A stretch of DNA of 64,000 nucleotides, taken from the NCBI RefSeq assembly GCF_042660675.1, contig NZ_JBHSUL010000005.1:11743-75742 (forward strand), read 5' to 3'. A program made the translations under genes and the position numbers. This DNA is from Marinilactibacillus sp042660675. Its GTDB lineage: Bacteria; Bacillota; Bacilli; Lactobacillales; Carnobacteriaceae_A. A model generated the notes under the pieces. The model was not told where the DNA came from. It did not search any database and saw nothing but the letters and a program-made list of their open reading frames with translations. The stretch's first letter is position 1; each line of letters begins with the position of its first letter. Shown piece after piece: positions 24,369 through 32,924 of the stretch.

Positions 24369-26789
24369 CTAATTTGGTGCAACGATATTAACGAGTTTTC
24401 CGGGTACTACAATCACTTTACGGACTGTCTTACCTTCTAGATGCTCTTTAATATTGTCATTTCCCAATGCTAATTTCTCAAGATCATCTTTTAAAATGTC
24501 TTTAGAAGCAGTTGCTTTTCCTCTGATTTTACCATTAACTTGGAAGACAACTTCCACTTCATCCGTAATTAATTTGGCTTCATCGTAAGTTGGCCAAGCT
24601 TCATAGGAAATACTTTCACCCGTTTGACTAATACGGCTCCAAAGCTCTTCTCCAAGGTGCGGCGCAACAGGTGCAAGCATTTTAAGGAAGCCTTTAATGT
24701 AATCAATCGGTAGTCCTTCTGCTTTATAAGCCGCATTTACAAAGACCATCAATTGAGATATCCCTGTGTTGAATTGCAGATTTTCAAAGTCCTGTGTGAC
24801 CTTTTTGACTGTCTGATGATACACAACATCTAGTGACCCATCGTTGATGGTTGTAATGCGATCTCTTAGTTTGTCTTCTTCATCAACGAGTAGTCTCCAA
24901 ACACGGTCAAGGAATTTACGCGAACCTTCAAGACCTTCCGTACTCCAAGCGATAGCAGCATCTAGTGGACCCATAAACATTTCATACACACGCAGTGTAT
25001 CCGCTCCGAACTCTTCAACCACATCGTCAGGATTCACAACATTTCCTTTAGATTTAGACATTTTTTCATTGTTAGCACCAAGAATCATTCCTTGATTGTA
25101 CAAACGTTGAAACGGTTCTTTTGTTGGTACAATGTCAAGATCGTAAAGGAACTTATGCCAGAAACGCGCATACAACAAGTGAAGAACCGCATGCTCTGCA
25201 CCACCGATATAAAGATCTACTGGTAGCCATTTTTTCAGTTTTTCTGGATCCGCTAGTTGTTCAGTATTCTTAGGATCAATAAATCTCAAGAAGTACCAAG
25301 AACTCCCTGCCCATTGCGGCATGGTATTCGTATCTCTTTTACCTTTCATACCTGTTTCAGGATCCACCACATTCACCCAGTCTTCAATAACCGCTAGAGG
25401 AGACTCTCCAGTACCAGAAGGCTGAATCTTATCTGTTTTCGGCAAAGCGATTGGTAGATCTGCTTCTGCGACAGTAGTCGTCGTGCCATCTTCCCAGTGA
25501 ATAACTGGAATTGGCTCTCCCCAATATCTTTGACGAGCAAACAACCAGTCACGCAAACGATAAGTGATTTTTTTCTCTCCAACTTGTTCTTTTTCCAGAT
25601 ATTCGATCATACTTGCAATGGCTTCTTCTTTGTTCATCCCATCCAAGAAATCTGAATTGATATGTTTTCCGTCTTCTGTATAAGCAGCTTCTTCCACATT
25701 GCCACCTTCAAGAACTGGAATAATCTTCAAATCGTATTTTTGAGCAAACTCAAAGTCTCGTTCGTCATGGGCAGGAACGGCCATAATCGCACCTGTACCG
25801 TAAGAAGCTAGAACATAGTCTGCAATCCAAATTGGAAGTTCTTCACCATTGACCGGATTGACAGCATAAGCTCCTGTAAATACACCAGATTTATCTTTGT
25901 TCAAATCTGTTCTTTCAAGATCTGATTTAATGCTCACTTCTTTAATATACGCTTCAACAGTTTCTTTTTGATCCGCTGAAGTGATCTGTTGAATCAAATC
26001 AGACTCAGGAGCAAGCACTGCATACGTAGCACCAAACAAAGTATCTGGGCGAGTTGTAAACACCGTGAAGTCCTTATCTGAATCTTTAACCTTAAACGTT
26101 ACGTTCGCGCCTTCAGATTTACCAATCCAGTTACGCTGCATATCTTTAATATGTTCAGGCCAGTCAACTTCTTCCAAATCTTCTAGAAGACGATCTGCAT
26201 AAGCCGTGATTTTCAGCATCCACTGCTTCATTGGCTTACGGTAAACTGGATGTCCGCCACGCTCTGACTTACCATCAATGACTTCTTCATTCGCCAGAAC
26301 TGTCCCCAAAGCCGGGCACCAGTTAACCGCCACTTCCGCCTCATAAGCCAGTCCTTTTTCATACAACTTAATAAAGATCCACTGCGTCCATTTATAATAC
26401 TCAGGATCAGTCGTATTGATTTCTCGCTCCCAGTCATAACTAAATCCAAGAGCATTGATTTGACGTTTAAATGTCTGAATATTTTTCTCGGTGAATTCCG
26501 CCGGATCATTTCCTGTATCAAGCGCGTACTGCTCAGCAGGAAGACCAAAAGCATCCCATCCCATCGGGTGCAACACATTGTATCCTTGTGCGCGTTTCAT
26601 ACGCGAGATAATATCTGTAGCTGTATAGCCTTCTGGATGACCTACATGTAGTCCTTGTCCAGATGGATATGGGAACATATCTAATGCATAAAAGTTCTCT
26701 TTGTTCTCATCTTCCGTTACTTTGAAAGAATGGTTGTCTTGCCAATATTTTTGCCACTTTGGTTCCATTGATTTATGATTAAATGACAT
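24369..26789 (-). CDS. leuS: Leucyl-tRNA synthetase
   Basis: The 806-residue class I synthetase has the HIGH-type motif as PYPSGQGLHVGHPEGYTATD (about 42-61) and the KMSKS loop as NEKMSKSKGNVVNPDD near 578-593. Its CP1 editing domain in the middle includes a TTRPDTLFGATY segment near 248-259. The length equals the bacterial norm. The frame remains open to 26885, but that extension lies in the T-box terminator. The ATG at 26787-26789 with AAGGGG 9 nt upstream is the real start. Expression is controlled by the T-box leader that senses uncharged tRNA-Leu. Confidence 0.97.
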   Translation of the reverse strand: MSFNHKSMEPKWQKYWQDNHSFKVTEDENKENFYALDMFPYPSGQGLHVGHPEGYTATDIISRMKRAQGYNVLHPMGWDAFGLPAEQYALDTGNDPAEFTEKNIQTFKRQINALGFSYDWEREINTTDPEYYKWTQWIFIKLYEKGLAYEAEVAVNWCPALGTVLANEEVIDGKSERGGHPVYRKPMKQWMLKITAYADRLLEDLEEVDWPEHIKDMQRNWIGKSEGANVTFKVKDSDKDFTVFTTRPDTLFGATYAVLAPESDLIQQITSADQKETVEAYIKEVSIKSDLERTDLNKDKSGVFTGAYAVNPVNGEELPIWIADYVLASYGTGAIMAVPAHDERDFEFAQKYDLKIIPVLEGGNVEEAAYTEDGKHINSDFLDGMNKEEAIASMIEYLEKEQVGEKKITYRLRDWLFARQRYWGEPIPVIHWEDGTTTTVAEADLPIALPKTDKIQPSGTGESPLAVIEDWVNVVDPETGMKGKRDTNTMPQWAGSSWYFLRFIDPKNTEQLADPEKLKKWLPVDLYIGGAEHAVLHLLYARFWHKFLYDLDIVPTKEPFQRLYNQGMILGANNEKMSKSKGNVVNPDDVVEEFGADTLRVYEMFMGPLDAAIAWSTEGLEGSRKFLDRVWRLLVDEEDKLRDRITTINDGSLDVVYHQTVKKVTQDFENLQFNTGISQLMVFVNAAYKAEGLPIDYIKGFLKMLAPVAPHLGEELWSRISQTGESISYEAWPTYDEAKLITDEVEVVFQVNGKIRGKATASKDILKDDLEKLALGNDNIKEHLEGKTVRKVIVVPGKLVNIVAPN

Positions 26790-26822
26790 TTCATTACGCC
26801 CCTTTTTTCGAATAATTGCTAT

Positions 26823-26865
26823 AAAAAAAGCCCTATAAACTATACAATTGTATAATTTATAGGGC
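26823..26865 (-). terminator. T-box attenuator terminator of leuS
   Basis: GCCCTATAAA (26830-26839) pairs with TTTATAGGGC (26856-26865), and the loop itself continues as a near-perfect palindrome. T7 follows on the minus strand. Confidence 0.9.
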
Positions 26866-27080
26866 GAATCAATTCGCGGTACCACCTAAATTTCACTGCA
26901 CATTTTGCAGCCTCAAATCTTTAACGCAGATTTACGGATCGAATTAATAGAATCCTGTTAGATTCCGTTCACTCGAACAACTTCCAGGCGAGTTCAGTTT
27001 ACCTCTATACACATTTCCACCAACCATGTGCTCTCTATTAAAAAGGAAAAACCTACTATTCCTGTTCAAAGTAGTTATTA
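26823..27080 (-). promoter_or_regulatory. T-box riboswitch of leuS
   Basis: The minus strand carries the invariant T-box sequence AGGTGGTACCGCG (26887-26875), ahead of the attenuator. Upstream lies a Stem I region with GAACTCGCC, where CTC (26992-26990), a leucine codon, is the probable specifier. Uncharged tRNA-Leu would pair with the specifier and with the T-box bulge and stop termination. The specifier assignment is an inference from position and codon identity. Confidence 0.9.
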
Positions 27081-27086
27081 GTCTAT

Positions 27087-27115
27087 ATCTTATCAAAACC
27101 CTTGTCTTGCCGCAA
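27087..27115 (-). promoter_or_regulatory. Sigma-A promoter of the leuS T-box transcript
   Basis: TTGCGG (27115-27110) and TAAGAT (27092-27087) are 17 bp apart. The predicted start near 27080 places the T-box at the 5' end of the mRNA. Confidence 0.65.
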
Positions 27116-27127
27116 TAGCTATTTAGT

Positions 27128-27172
27128 CGAAAAAAAGAAACAGCAGTAGTCGGTGATTGCCGATCTACTGCT
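27128..27172 (-). terminator. Intrinsic terminator after the LysM glucosaminidase gene
   Basis: AGCAGTAG/CTACTGCT (27165-27172 with 27142-27149) plus a TCGG/CCGA inner stem is followed by TTTCTTTTTTT on the minus strand. Confidence 0.85.
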
Positions 27173-27179
27173 TTACACT

Positions 27180-30100
27180 TTATACAGATAGGTTCTGGTT
27201 TACGTAAATGACGTCAGAATCTAGTGCATTTTTCTCTTTTAATTGTTGAATCGTTGTATTAAATTTAAGTGCGATTCCAGAAAGTGTATCCCCTTTTTCA
27301 ACGACATATCCACTCTTAGTAACAGGTGCTTTTTGTTCTACTACTTTATCAGTAGAATGAATAGATAAACGCTGATTTACAAAGATTGTGTCGTTTGCTA
27401 AGTTATTCCACTCTTTGATCTGTGCAACGCTTGTATTGAATTGAAGCGCAATTTTGTATAATGAATCTCCTTGTTGAACAACGTACTGATTAGAAACCAC
27501 TTGTGTTGGTTGAGACACAGGTTTCGAGACTACAGGAGTCGAGACTGTCTGTGTTCTTCCTGCTGGTATAGTAAGTACTTGACCAACAAAGATATTATCA
27601 GATTCTAGTCTGTTCGCTGCTTTGATCTGTGCTACAGTTGTTCCATATTTAGCAGCTAGAGCGGACAATGTGTCTCCAGCAGAGACAACCATACTACTTG
27701 TCTGTTCATTAACCGGCTTAGTCACAACAGGTGCTGGTGTAACTGGTTTAGAAGTTGACTTAGCGCCAGCCACATTTAAAGTTTGACCAACAAAGATCGT
27801 GCTTGAAGACAAGTTATTGTCTTGCATCAATTGATTCACAGTCGTATTGAATTGACGCGCGATTCCACTTAATGTGTCTCCACCAACCACACTATATTGA
27901 CCTAAGACTGGCTTAGGCGTCACAGGAGTACTAACAACTGGTGTAGGCGCAACTGATGCTTTAGATCCATTGATTGCTAATTTTTGGTTCACATAGATCG
28001 TATCCGTATTTAATCCATTCAATGATTTGATTGTAGAAACCGAAGTATTGAACTTTCTAGCGATTCCTGACAACGTGTCCCCTGCAAGAACCGTATAGCT
28101 TGATTGAACAGTCTCAGTTGGTGCAGATGCGCTTGGACTATTCGTTACTGGAGTGCTTGACGCTTTACCAGAAACCGTTAACTTTTGATTCACAAATATT
28201 TGGTCTGTTTTTAGGTTGTTAAGAGATTTAATAGCATTCACTGTTGTATTAAACCTTCTTGCAATGGATGTCAACGTATCTCCACCTACTACAGTATAGC
28301 TTGAAGTCGTTGCATCTTGAGAACTTCCGTTACTCGAGACTGGAGTAGTTGAACTACCCGTATTTTGACCGTTTAAAGTCAGTTTCTGATTCACAAAGAT
28401 AGCATCGCTTTTCAGATTATTTGCTGATTTGATAGCAGATACTGATGTACCAAAACGTCTTGCAATCGAAGTCAGCGTGTCTCCTTTAACTACTGTGTAA
28501 TTAGACACTGTGGGTGTCGTAGGCGCAACTGGATTAGAAACAGAACCCGTTGACGTTTTAGACAAGGCTAATTTCTGGTTTACAAAAATCAAATCACTTT
28601 TCAGATTGTTTAATGATTTGATTGACGACACGCTTGTATTGAATCTTCTAGCGATAGAAGTCAATGTGTCTCCACTAACCACTGTATAATGTGACGAGCC
28701 CGTTTGTTGACTATTTCCAGGATTTGGTGCTGGTGTTGTCGATCCACTTTGTGATGTTCCTGATAGTGTTAACTTCTGGTTCACAAAGATCATGTCACTC
28801 TTCAGATTGTTTAATGATTTGATCGACGACACGCTCGTATTGAATCTTCTAGCGATAGAAGTCAACGTATCTCCTCTAACCACTGTATAGCTTGACGAAC
28901 CAGTTTGTTGATTACTTCCAGGTTTTGGTGCTGGCGTTGGTGTAGCTGATCCGTTATTTGAAGACGACCCAGTTAGAGTCAATTTCTGGTTCACAAAGAT
29001 TAAGTCACTCTTCAAGTTGTTTAAAGATTTAATGGAAGAAACGGATGTATTGTGTCTTCTAGCAATTGACGTCAACGTATCTCCTCTAACAACCGTATAA
29101 CTTGATGAATCGGTCTGTTGACTGTTACCAGGGGTTGGTGCTGGCGTAGTTGATCCACTGTTTGAAGATCCTCCAGATGCCGCTCCGGAAACAGATAATT
29201 TCTGGTTCACAAAAATCAAGTCACTCTTTAAATTGTTCGCTGATTTAATCGCAGCTACCGTTGTATTGTATTTTCTAGCAATAGACGTTAAGGTTTCTCC
29301 TCTAACGACTGTATGTTGACCGCTAGTATTGTTACCAGATGTCGGTGGTGTGGTTGGTTGAACTGGTTTAACAGTACTTGAACCGCCATTACCTGTTTCT
29401 ACTGGTCCTGTCCAATTTCCGTCAAAACGAGTAAGATCATATAAACTAATGATATTATTCAATTTGTTTGCATAACTAGGATCCGTTGCATAACGACCTT
29501 GCAACCAAGCAGAAGCATCTTTATAGGAGTTGGTTTTTTCAATCCATGCCCCAGAATAGAATTCGTTATTCCATCTTGTACCATTTCTGATTAGTCTAGC
29601 ATTGTCTTCTAGAGATTCTGCATAGCTAGGATATTTTTTGAAATTATCTGTTATCGTGATCCAACCTGTACTTGAATAGTACTCTTTTGTACGCATAGCA
29701 ACAGATTGTCCGTTATAAGAGCCTTTGATTCCAAATAAGTTATGATTTGGTGGAGAGGATAAAGTACTTTTACCATAACCAGACTCTAGACTTGCTTGAG
29801 CAATCATAATTGAAGCATAGATTCCATTTTCTTTAGCGATTCTTTGAGCGTGGCCAGATATTTGATTAATGAACTCAGAAGTCGTTTTAGCTTGACTCAA
29901 ATTGCCAGTACTTGTTGCTGATCCATTTGATGATGAAGAAGCAGAACTAACACCAGCTTGGTTAATCGCAATTCTTTGTCCAATCTTTATATTATTGGGA
30001 TTAGTAATTTTGTTTAAGGCAACTAAGTTGTTAACAGTCGTATTATAAGATCTCGCTATTTTGTTTAATGTGTCTCCAGATTTAACTGTGTGAACGATTG

Positions 30101-31079
30101 CTTTAACTTCCGGCTTATTGACAGTTGGTGTTGGTTTCACTTCCGGTTTTGGCTCAGGCTTCGTTTCTGCTACAGGTTTTGTCGCCGGAGCTGGAGTCGG
30201 TTTTGTTTCAGCTGGTTTAGGAGCTGGCTTTTCTTCATCTTTTGTTTCTTCAACTGGCTTTGTTTCTGGTTTCACTTCTTCAGGTACAATTTCTTCTGTT
30301 TCTTCAATCGATTCTTCGACTTCAGTAAGAGGTGTTTCAAACTCTTGGGATTCTTCGACTTCTTCTTGAACCGTTTCAATTAATGCTTTTGTTTCAACTG
30401 TGGACGCTTCATTTCCTTCTTCTGTTGACTGAGTAACGGCTATTTCTGCTGTTTTATTCTCAATTGAAGAAGTACCTTCTTCTACAATTACATCTTCTGT
30501 TTCTTCTTTAGTACTTTCATTCATTTCAGGTTCTGTAACTTCTACATTTTTGACGACTGTTTCTTCTACTATGTTTTCTGTTGTTTCAACAGATTCCTCT
30601 TCAGTAGTTTCCGTCAATTCTTCTTGAACAATGAGTTCAGCACTTTCAGATTGTTCTAGTTGATAAGTAAGTAATGCTTCAAATGCAGTATTTAAGTCGT
30701 CTGTAGATAATTGTTCAACGTTGAGTTGAGTTAATAAACTTTCTCCACCAGCCATTTCAATCATTCTGACTAATTGAGACTTAACGAAAGAGAGTTCTTC
30801 AAGTTCGTCACTGGTAGGCACTTCTTCAGTTAATTCAGCATCTTCTGTTTCTGGAGCTAACGTTTGCTGCTCTTTGACAGTTGCTTGTAATTCATTATAC
30901 TGGTCATATAGTGCTTGAATTTCTTCTTTATTAAGATCCATTTCTTCTGCATGGACAGCTTCACCAAATGCAGAAATCGCCACGACCCCAGCTAGAATGC
31001 TTGAAGACATGGTCAGTTTCAATGAGCGCTTCTTTGCGCTGTTTTTGTAAGAATCTAACATATCTTTCTGGTTTATCAT
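27180..31079 (-). CDS. Secreted cell-wall glucosaminidase with twelve LysM motifs
   Basis: The 1299-residue protein has a signal peptide cleaved after about residue 44 (AVHA/EE). A long acidic Glu/Thr region (about 45-270) and a Pro/Lys spacer (about 270-325) follow. Then come one LysM (about 329-373) and a glucosaminidase domain (about 400-553) with probable catalytic Glu432 in ASLESGYGKS. Eleven more LysM motifs fill residue about 584 to the end, joined by Ser/Thr/Pro linkers. It should bind peptidoglycan and cut glycan chains during division or separation, like AtlA-type enzymes of enterococci (which usually carry fewer LysM copies). No LPXTG or SLH anchor is present. GAGGGG lies 12 nt before the ATG. 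It is monocistronic. Confidence 0.93.
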   Translation of the reverse strand: MINQKDMLDSYKNSAKKRSLKLTMSSSILAGVVAISAFGEAVHAEEMDLNKEEIQALYDQYNELQATVKEQQTLAPETEDAELTEEVPTSDELEELSFVKSQLVRMIEMAGGESLLTQLNVEQLSTDDLNTAFEALLTYQLEQSESAELIVQEELTETTEEESVETTENIVEETVVKNVEVTEPEMNESTKEETEDVIVEEGTSSIENKTAEIAVTQSTEEGNEASTVETKALIETVQEEVEESQEFETPLTEVEESIEETEEIVPEEVKPETKPVEETKDEEKPAPKPAETKPTPAPATKPVAETKPEPKPEVKPTPTVNKPEVKAIVHTVKSGDTLNKIARSYNTTVNNLVALNKITNPNNIKIGQRIAINQAGVSSASSSSNGSATSTGNLSQAKTTSEFINQISGHAQRIAKENGIYASIMIAQASLESGYGKSTLSSPPNHNLFGIKGSYNGQSVAMRTKEYYSSTGWITITDNFKKYPSYAESLEDNARLIRNGTRWNNEFYSGAWIEKTNSYKDASAWLQGRYATDPSYANKLNNIISLYDLTRFDGNWTGPVETGNGGSSTVKPVQPTTPPTSGNNTSGQHTVVRGETLTSIARKYNTTVAAIKSANNLKSDLIFVNQKLSVSGAASGGSSNSGSTTPAPTPGNSQQTDSSSYTVVRGDTLTSIARRHNTSVSSIKSLNNLKSDLIFVNQKLTLTGSSSNNGSATPTPAPKPGSNQQTGSSSYTVVRGDTLTSIARRFNTSVSSIKSLNNLKSDMIFVNQKLTLSGTSQSGSTTPAPNPGNSQQTGSSHYTVVSGDTLTSIARRFNTSVSSIKSLNNLKSDLIFVNQKLALSKTSTGSVSNPVAPTTPTVSNYTVVKGDTLTSIARRFGTSVSAIKSANNLKSDAIFVNQKLTLNGQNTGSSTTPVSSNGSSQDATTSSYTVVGGDTLTSIARRFNTTVNAIKSLNNLKTDQIFVNQKLTVSGKASSTPVTNSPSASAPTETVQSSYTVLAGDTLSGIARKFNTSVSTIKSLNGLNTDTIYVNQKLAINGSKASVAPTPVVSTPVTPKPVLGQYSVVGGDTLSGIARQFNTTVNQLMQDNNLSSSTIFVGQTLNVAGAKSTSKPVTPAPVVTKPVNEQTSSMVVSAGDTLSALAAKYGTTVAQIKAANRLESDNIFVGQVLTIPAGRTQTVSTPVVSKPVSQPTQVVSNQYVVQQGDSLYKIALQFNTSVAQIKEWNNLANDTIFVNQRLSIHSTDKVVEQKAPVTKSGYVVEKGDTLSGIALKFNTTIQQLKEKNALDSDVIYVNQNLSV
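27183..29330 (-). repeat. Tandem LysM-coding repeats (eleven units)
   Basis: Eleven units of about 44 codons plus a linker occur in a row. Units 2 to 4 of the array (about 28560-29110) are almost identical in DNA and protein, sharing SIKSLNNLKSD and IFVNQKL with the same linkers. The last three units are more divergent. This points to recent duplication in the middle of the array and a risk of length variation between strains. Confidence 0.85.
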
Positions 31080-31142
31080 TTATTCAATACCCCTCTCAAA
31101 AAAACAAGTCAAAAGTAGTTTCTTTGTCCTCATATTATACCG

Positions 31143-31277
31143 TTAGTATCGGATGAAAGGAACCAAAAAGTAAGTCTTTTTGTAAATGTCATATGACTGT
31201 AACAGTCGGAAACCGAACAGATTATAAACGCGAATAGCTGATTCATTTAAGTTAATACATCGTCGTAAGCCAAATTC
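31143..31277 (-). pseudogene. Relic of a GNAT N-acetyltransferase 3' end
   Basis: The minus-strand frame ends in FGLRRC, NLNESAIRVYNLFGFRLLQS and a Tyr-containing tail. This is the classic end of a GNAT domain (an N-x-x-A-I-x-x-Y-x-x-x-G-F motif that contacts CoA). Only about 45 codons are recognisable, there is no start or acetyl-CoA loop, and the gap is otherwise non-coding. It is read as a deletion remnant; chance similarity is possible. Confidence 0.4.
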
Positions 31278-31362
31278 ATCAAAAATTAATCCTGTTCTGT
31301 TTATACAAAAGATAAGGGAACACTTTATGAACAAGAATATTATTCAAGAAAGGTCGGATACC

Positions 31363-31926
31363 ATGCTACTTTCGCCACTTAGATTTTGCCATCAGCTCTT
31401 AACAGATTCTATTTCATACGGAGACACGGTTATTGATGCAACCGTTGGAAATGGTCACGACACAGTCAAACTTGCTCAACTTGTCGGAAAAACTGGAAAA
31501 GTTTATGGTTTTGATATACAAGATTCTGCAATTGAAGAAACGAAGAAAAAAGTTCTTTTAACTGGACTGAATACTCAAGTTGAATTGATCCACGATGGTC
31601 ATGAACAATTAAAGAACTATATAGGTACGGATGCGATTCAAGCCGTGGTCTTCAATCTCGGCTACTTACCAAAGAGTGACAAAACCATTATTACACTTCC
31701 AGACACAACATTGTCTGCAATAGAACAAAGTCTAGATAGCTTAACGCCTGGTGGACTAGTTGTTATTATGGTTTATTACGGACATGACGGTGGACAAGAA
31801 GAGAAAAATGCTGTGGAGTCTTATCTAAAGACACTCCCTCAAGAAGACTACTCAGTGCTTAGATACGGATTCATGAATCAAAAAAATACCCCTCCATTTC
31901 TTATTGCTATTGAAAAAAAAAGGTAA
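31363..31926 (+). CDS. Class I SAM-dependent methyltransferase, YtqB family (rRNA methylase-like)
   Basis: The product has motif I as DATVGNGHDTVKLAQLVG near residues 25-42, GFDIQDSAIEET near 49-60, and NLGYLPKSD, in place of the usual N-P-P-Y, near 103-111. It ends with MNQKNTPPFLIAIEK, as in YtqB proteins (PF06962). YtqB-type enzymes have been grouped with rRNA methylases; recent work places relatives as tRNA wobble-modification (mnm5) methyltransferases (MnmM). The frame opens at 31327. The ATG at 31363 aligns with the family start and has AAAGG 9 nt upstream, giving 187 residues. A bidirectional terminator follows. Confidence 0.85.
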   Translation: MLLSPLRFCHQLLTDSISYGDTVIDATVGNGHDTVKLAQLVGKTGKVYGFDIQDSAIEETKKKVLLTGLNTQVELIHDGHEQLKNYIGTDAIQAVVFNLGYLPKSDKTIITLPDTTLSAIEQSLDSLTPGGLVVIMVYYGHDGGQEEKNAVESYLKTLPQEDYSVLRYGFMNQKNTPPFLIAIEKKR

Positions 31927-31930
31927 GTAA

Positions 31931-31964
31931 AAAGCCATATCCCTGTGATTAGGGATATGGCTTT
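31931..31964. terminator. Bidirectional intrinsic terminator
   Basis: A perfect 14-bp stem (31931-31944 with 31951-31964) has T-rich tails on both strands, between ytqB and the end of nupQ. Confidence 0.85.
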
Positions 31965-31967
31965 CGT

Positions 31968-32924
31968 TTATTTTGTTTTAATATAGGTTTGTCCAAGTCT
32001 TGCTGGTGCTTCAGATTTTCCAATTACGCCTACAAGTACAATGATTGTCAATAAGTATGGCATAACTAGTAACCATATTGTTGGTATATTTTGAATAATT
32101 GGTATATACGTACCGATACGCGCTAGACTTTGTGCAAAACCAAAGAATATCGCAGCACCCATAACACCCAATGGATTCCATTTACCGAAGATCATTGCGG
32201 CCATAGCGATAAATCCTTGACCGGCAATGGTTAGAATACCAAACTCATTAGAGATCGCTTGAGCTTGAATCGCGCCACCCATGCCTCCAAGTAATCCTGA
32301 AATCAAAACTCCAGAGTATTTCATAAGATAGACTTTAATTCCCAATGTCTCAGCAGCATGAGGATGTTCCCCAACTGAACGGAGCCTTAGACCAAATCTT
32401 GTTTTAAAAAGAATGAACCAAGAAAGGATTGCTACTATGATACCAAAATATGCTGGTCCTGAAGTGTTTTCAAAGAAAATCGGTCCAATAATTGGAATTC
32501 GATCAAGTAAGAAAATACTCGTTCTACCGAATGACTCAGGTAACGGACCTGTTTGAGCAGCTCCAAAAATGGCTCTTGTCAAAAAGACACCTAACGCCGG
32601 TGCAGCTAAGTTGATCACTGTACCAGAAATAATATGATCTGCCCTAAGATTAATTGTCGCTACTGCATGAATGATAGAAAACAGCACCCCGATAAGCCCT
32701 CCTGCGAGTAAGCCCATCCATGGAGTCCAACCTCCGAAAGTTGCAGCAAATTGAATATTAAACACCGCAGACATGAAAGCCCCCATAACCATGATACCCT
32801 CAAGACCGATATTTACGACACCACTTCGCTCAGAAAACGTTCCACCGAGAGCTGTGAGTATTAATGGAGCTGCATAGATTAACGAACTTGAAACAATCAG
32901 TTGAATGATACTTAAAGCGTTCAT
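31968..32924 (-). CDS. nupQ: Nucleoside ABC transporter permease (NupQ/YufQ-like)
   Basis: The 318-residue BPD_transp_2-type permease has about nine membrane helices. Key stretches include GGTFSERSGVVNIGLEGIMVMGAF (about 27-50), INLRADHIISGTVINLAAP (about 90-108) and the EAA-like cytoplasmic loop RSVGEHPHAAETLGIKV (about 181-197). It pairs with the upstream permease to form the channel of a BMP-type nucleoside importer. Its start overlaps the end of nupP by 4 nt (ATGA type), which implies coupled translation. Confidence 0.9.
   Translation of the reverse strand: MNALSIIQLIVSSSLIYAAPLILTALGGTFSERSGVVNIGLEGIMVMGAFMSAVFNIQFAATFGGWTPWMGLLAGGLIGVLFSIIHAVATINLRADHIISGTVINLAAPALGVFLTRAIFGAAQTGPLPESFGRTSIFLLDRIPIIGPIFFENTSGPAYFGIIVAILSWFILFKTRFGLRLRSVGEHPHAAETLGIKVYLMKYSGVLISGLLGGMGGAIQAQAISNEFGILTIAGQGFIAMAAMIFGKWNPLGVMGAAIFFGFAQSLARIGTYIPIIQNIPTIWLLVMPYLLTIIVLVGVIGKSEAPARLGQTYIKTK

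Noticed and set aside
26790..26885. N-terminal extension of leucyl-tRNA synthetase by 32 residues
   Set aside because: The extra codons fall in the T-box terminator and antiterminator; a good ribosome binding site marks the internal ATG at 26789.
27183..29330. Regular DNA repeats that could suggest a CRISPR array
   Set aside because: The repeats are about 200 bp apart, code for LysM motifs in one open frame, and the 'spacers' are linker codons.
30090..30383. Plus-strand open frames rich in Phe/Cys/Trp or Ser/Gly opposite the LysM gene
   Set aside because: They are mirror images of the Glu/Pro/Lys-rich coding region on the minus strand and have no start signals.
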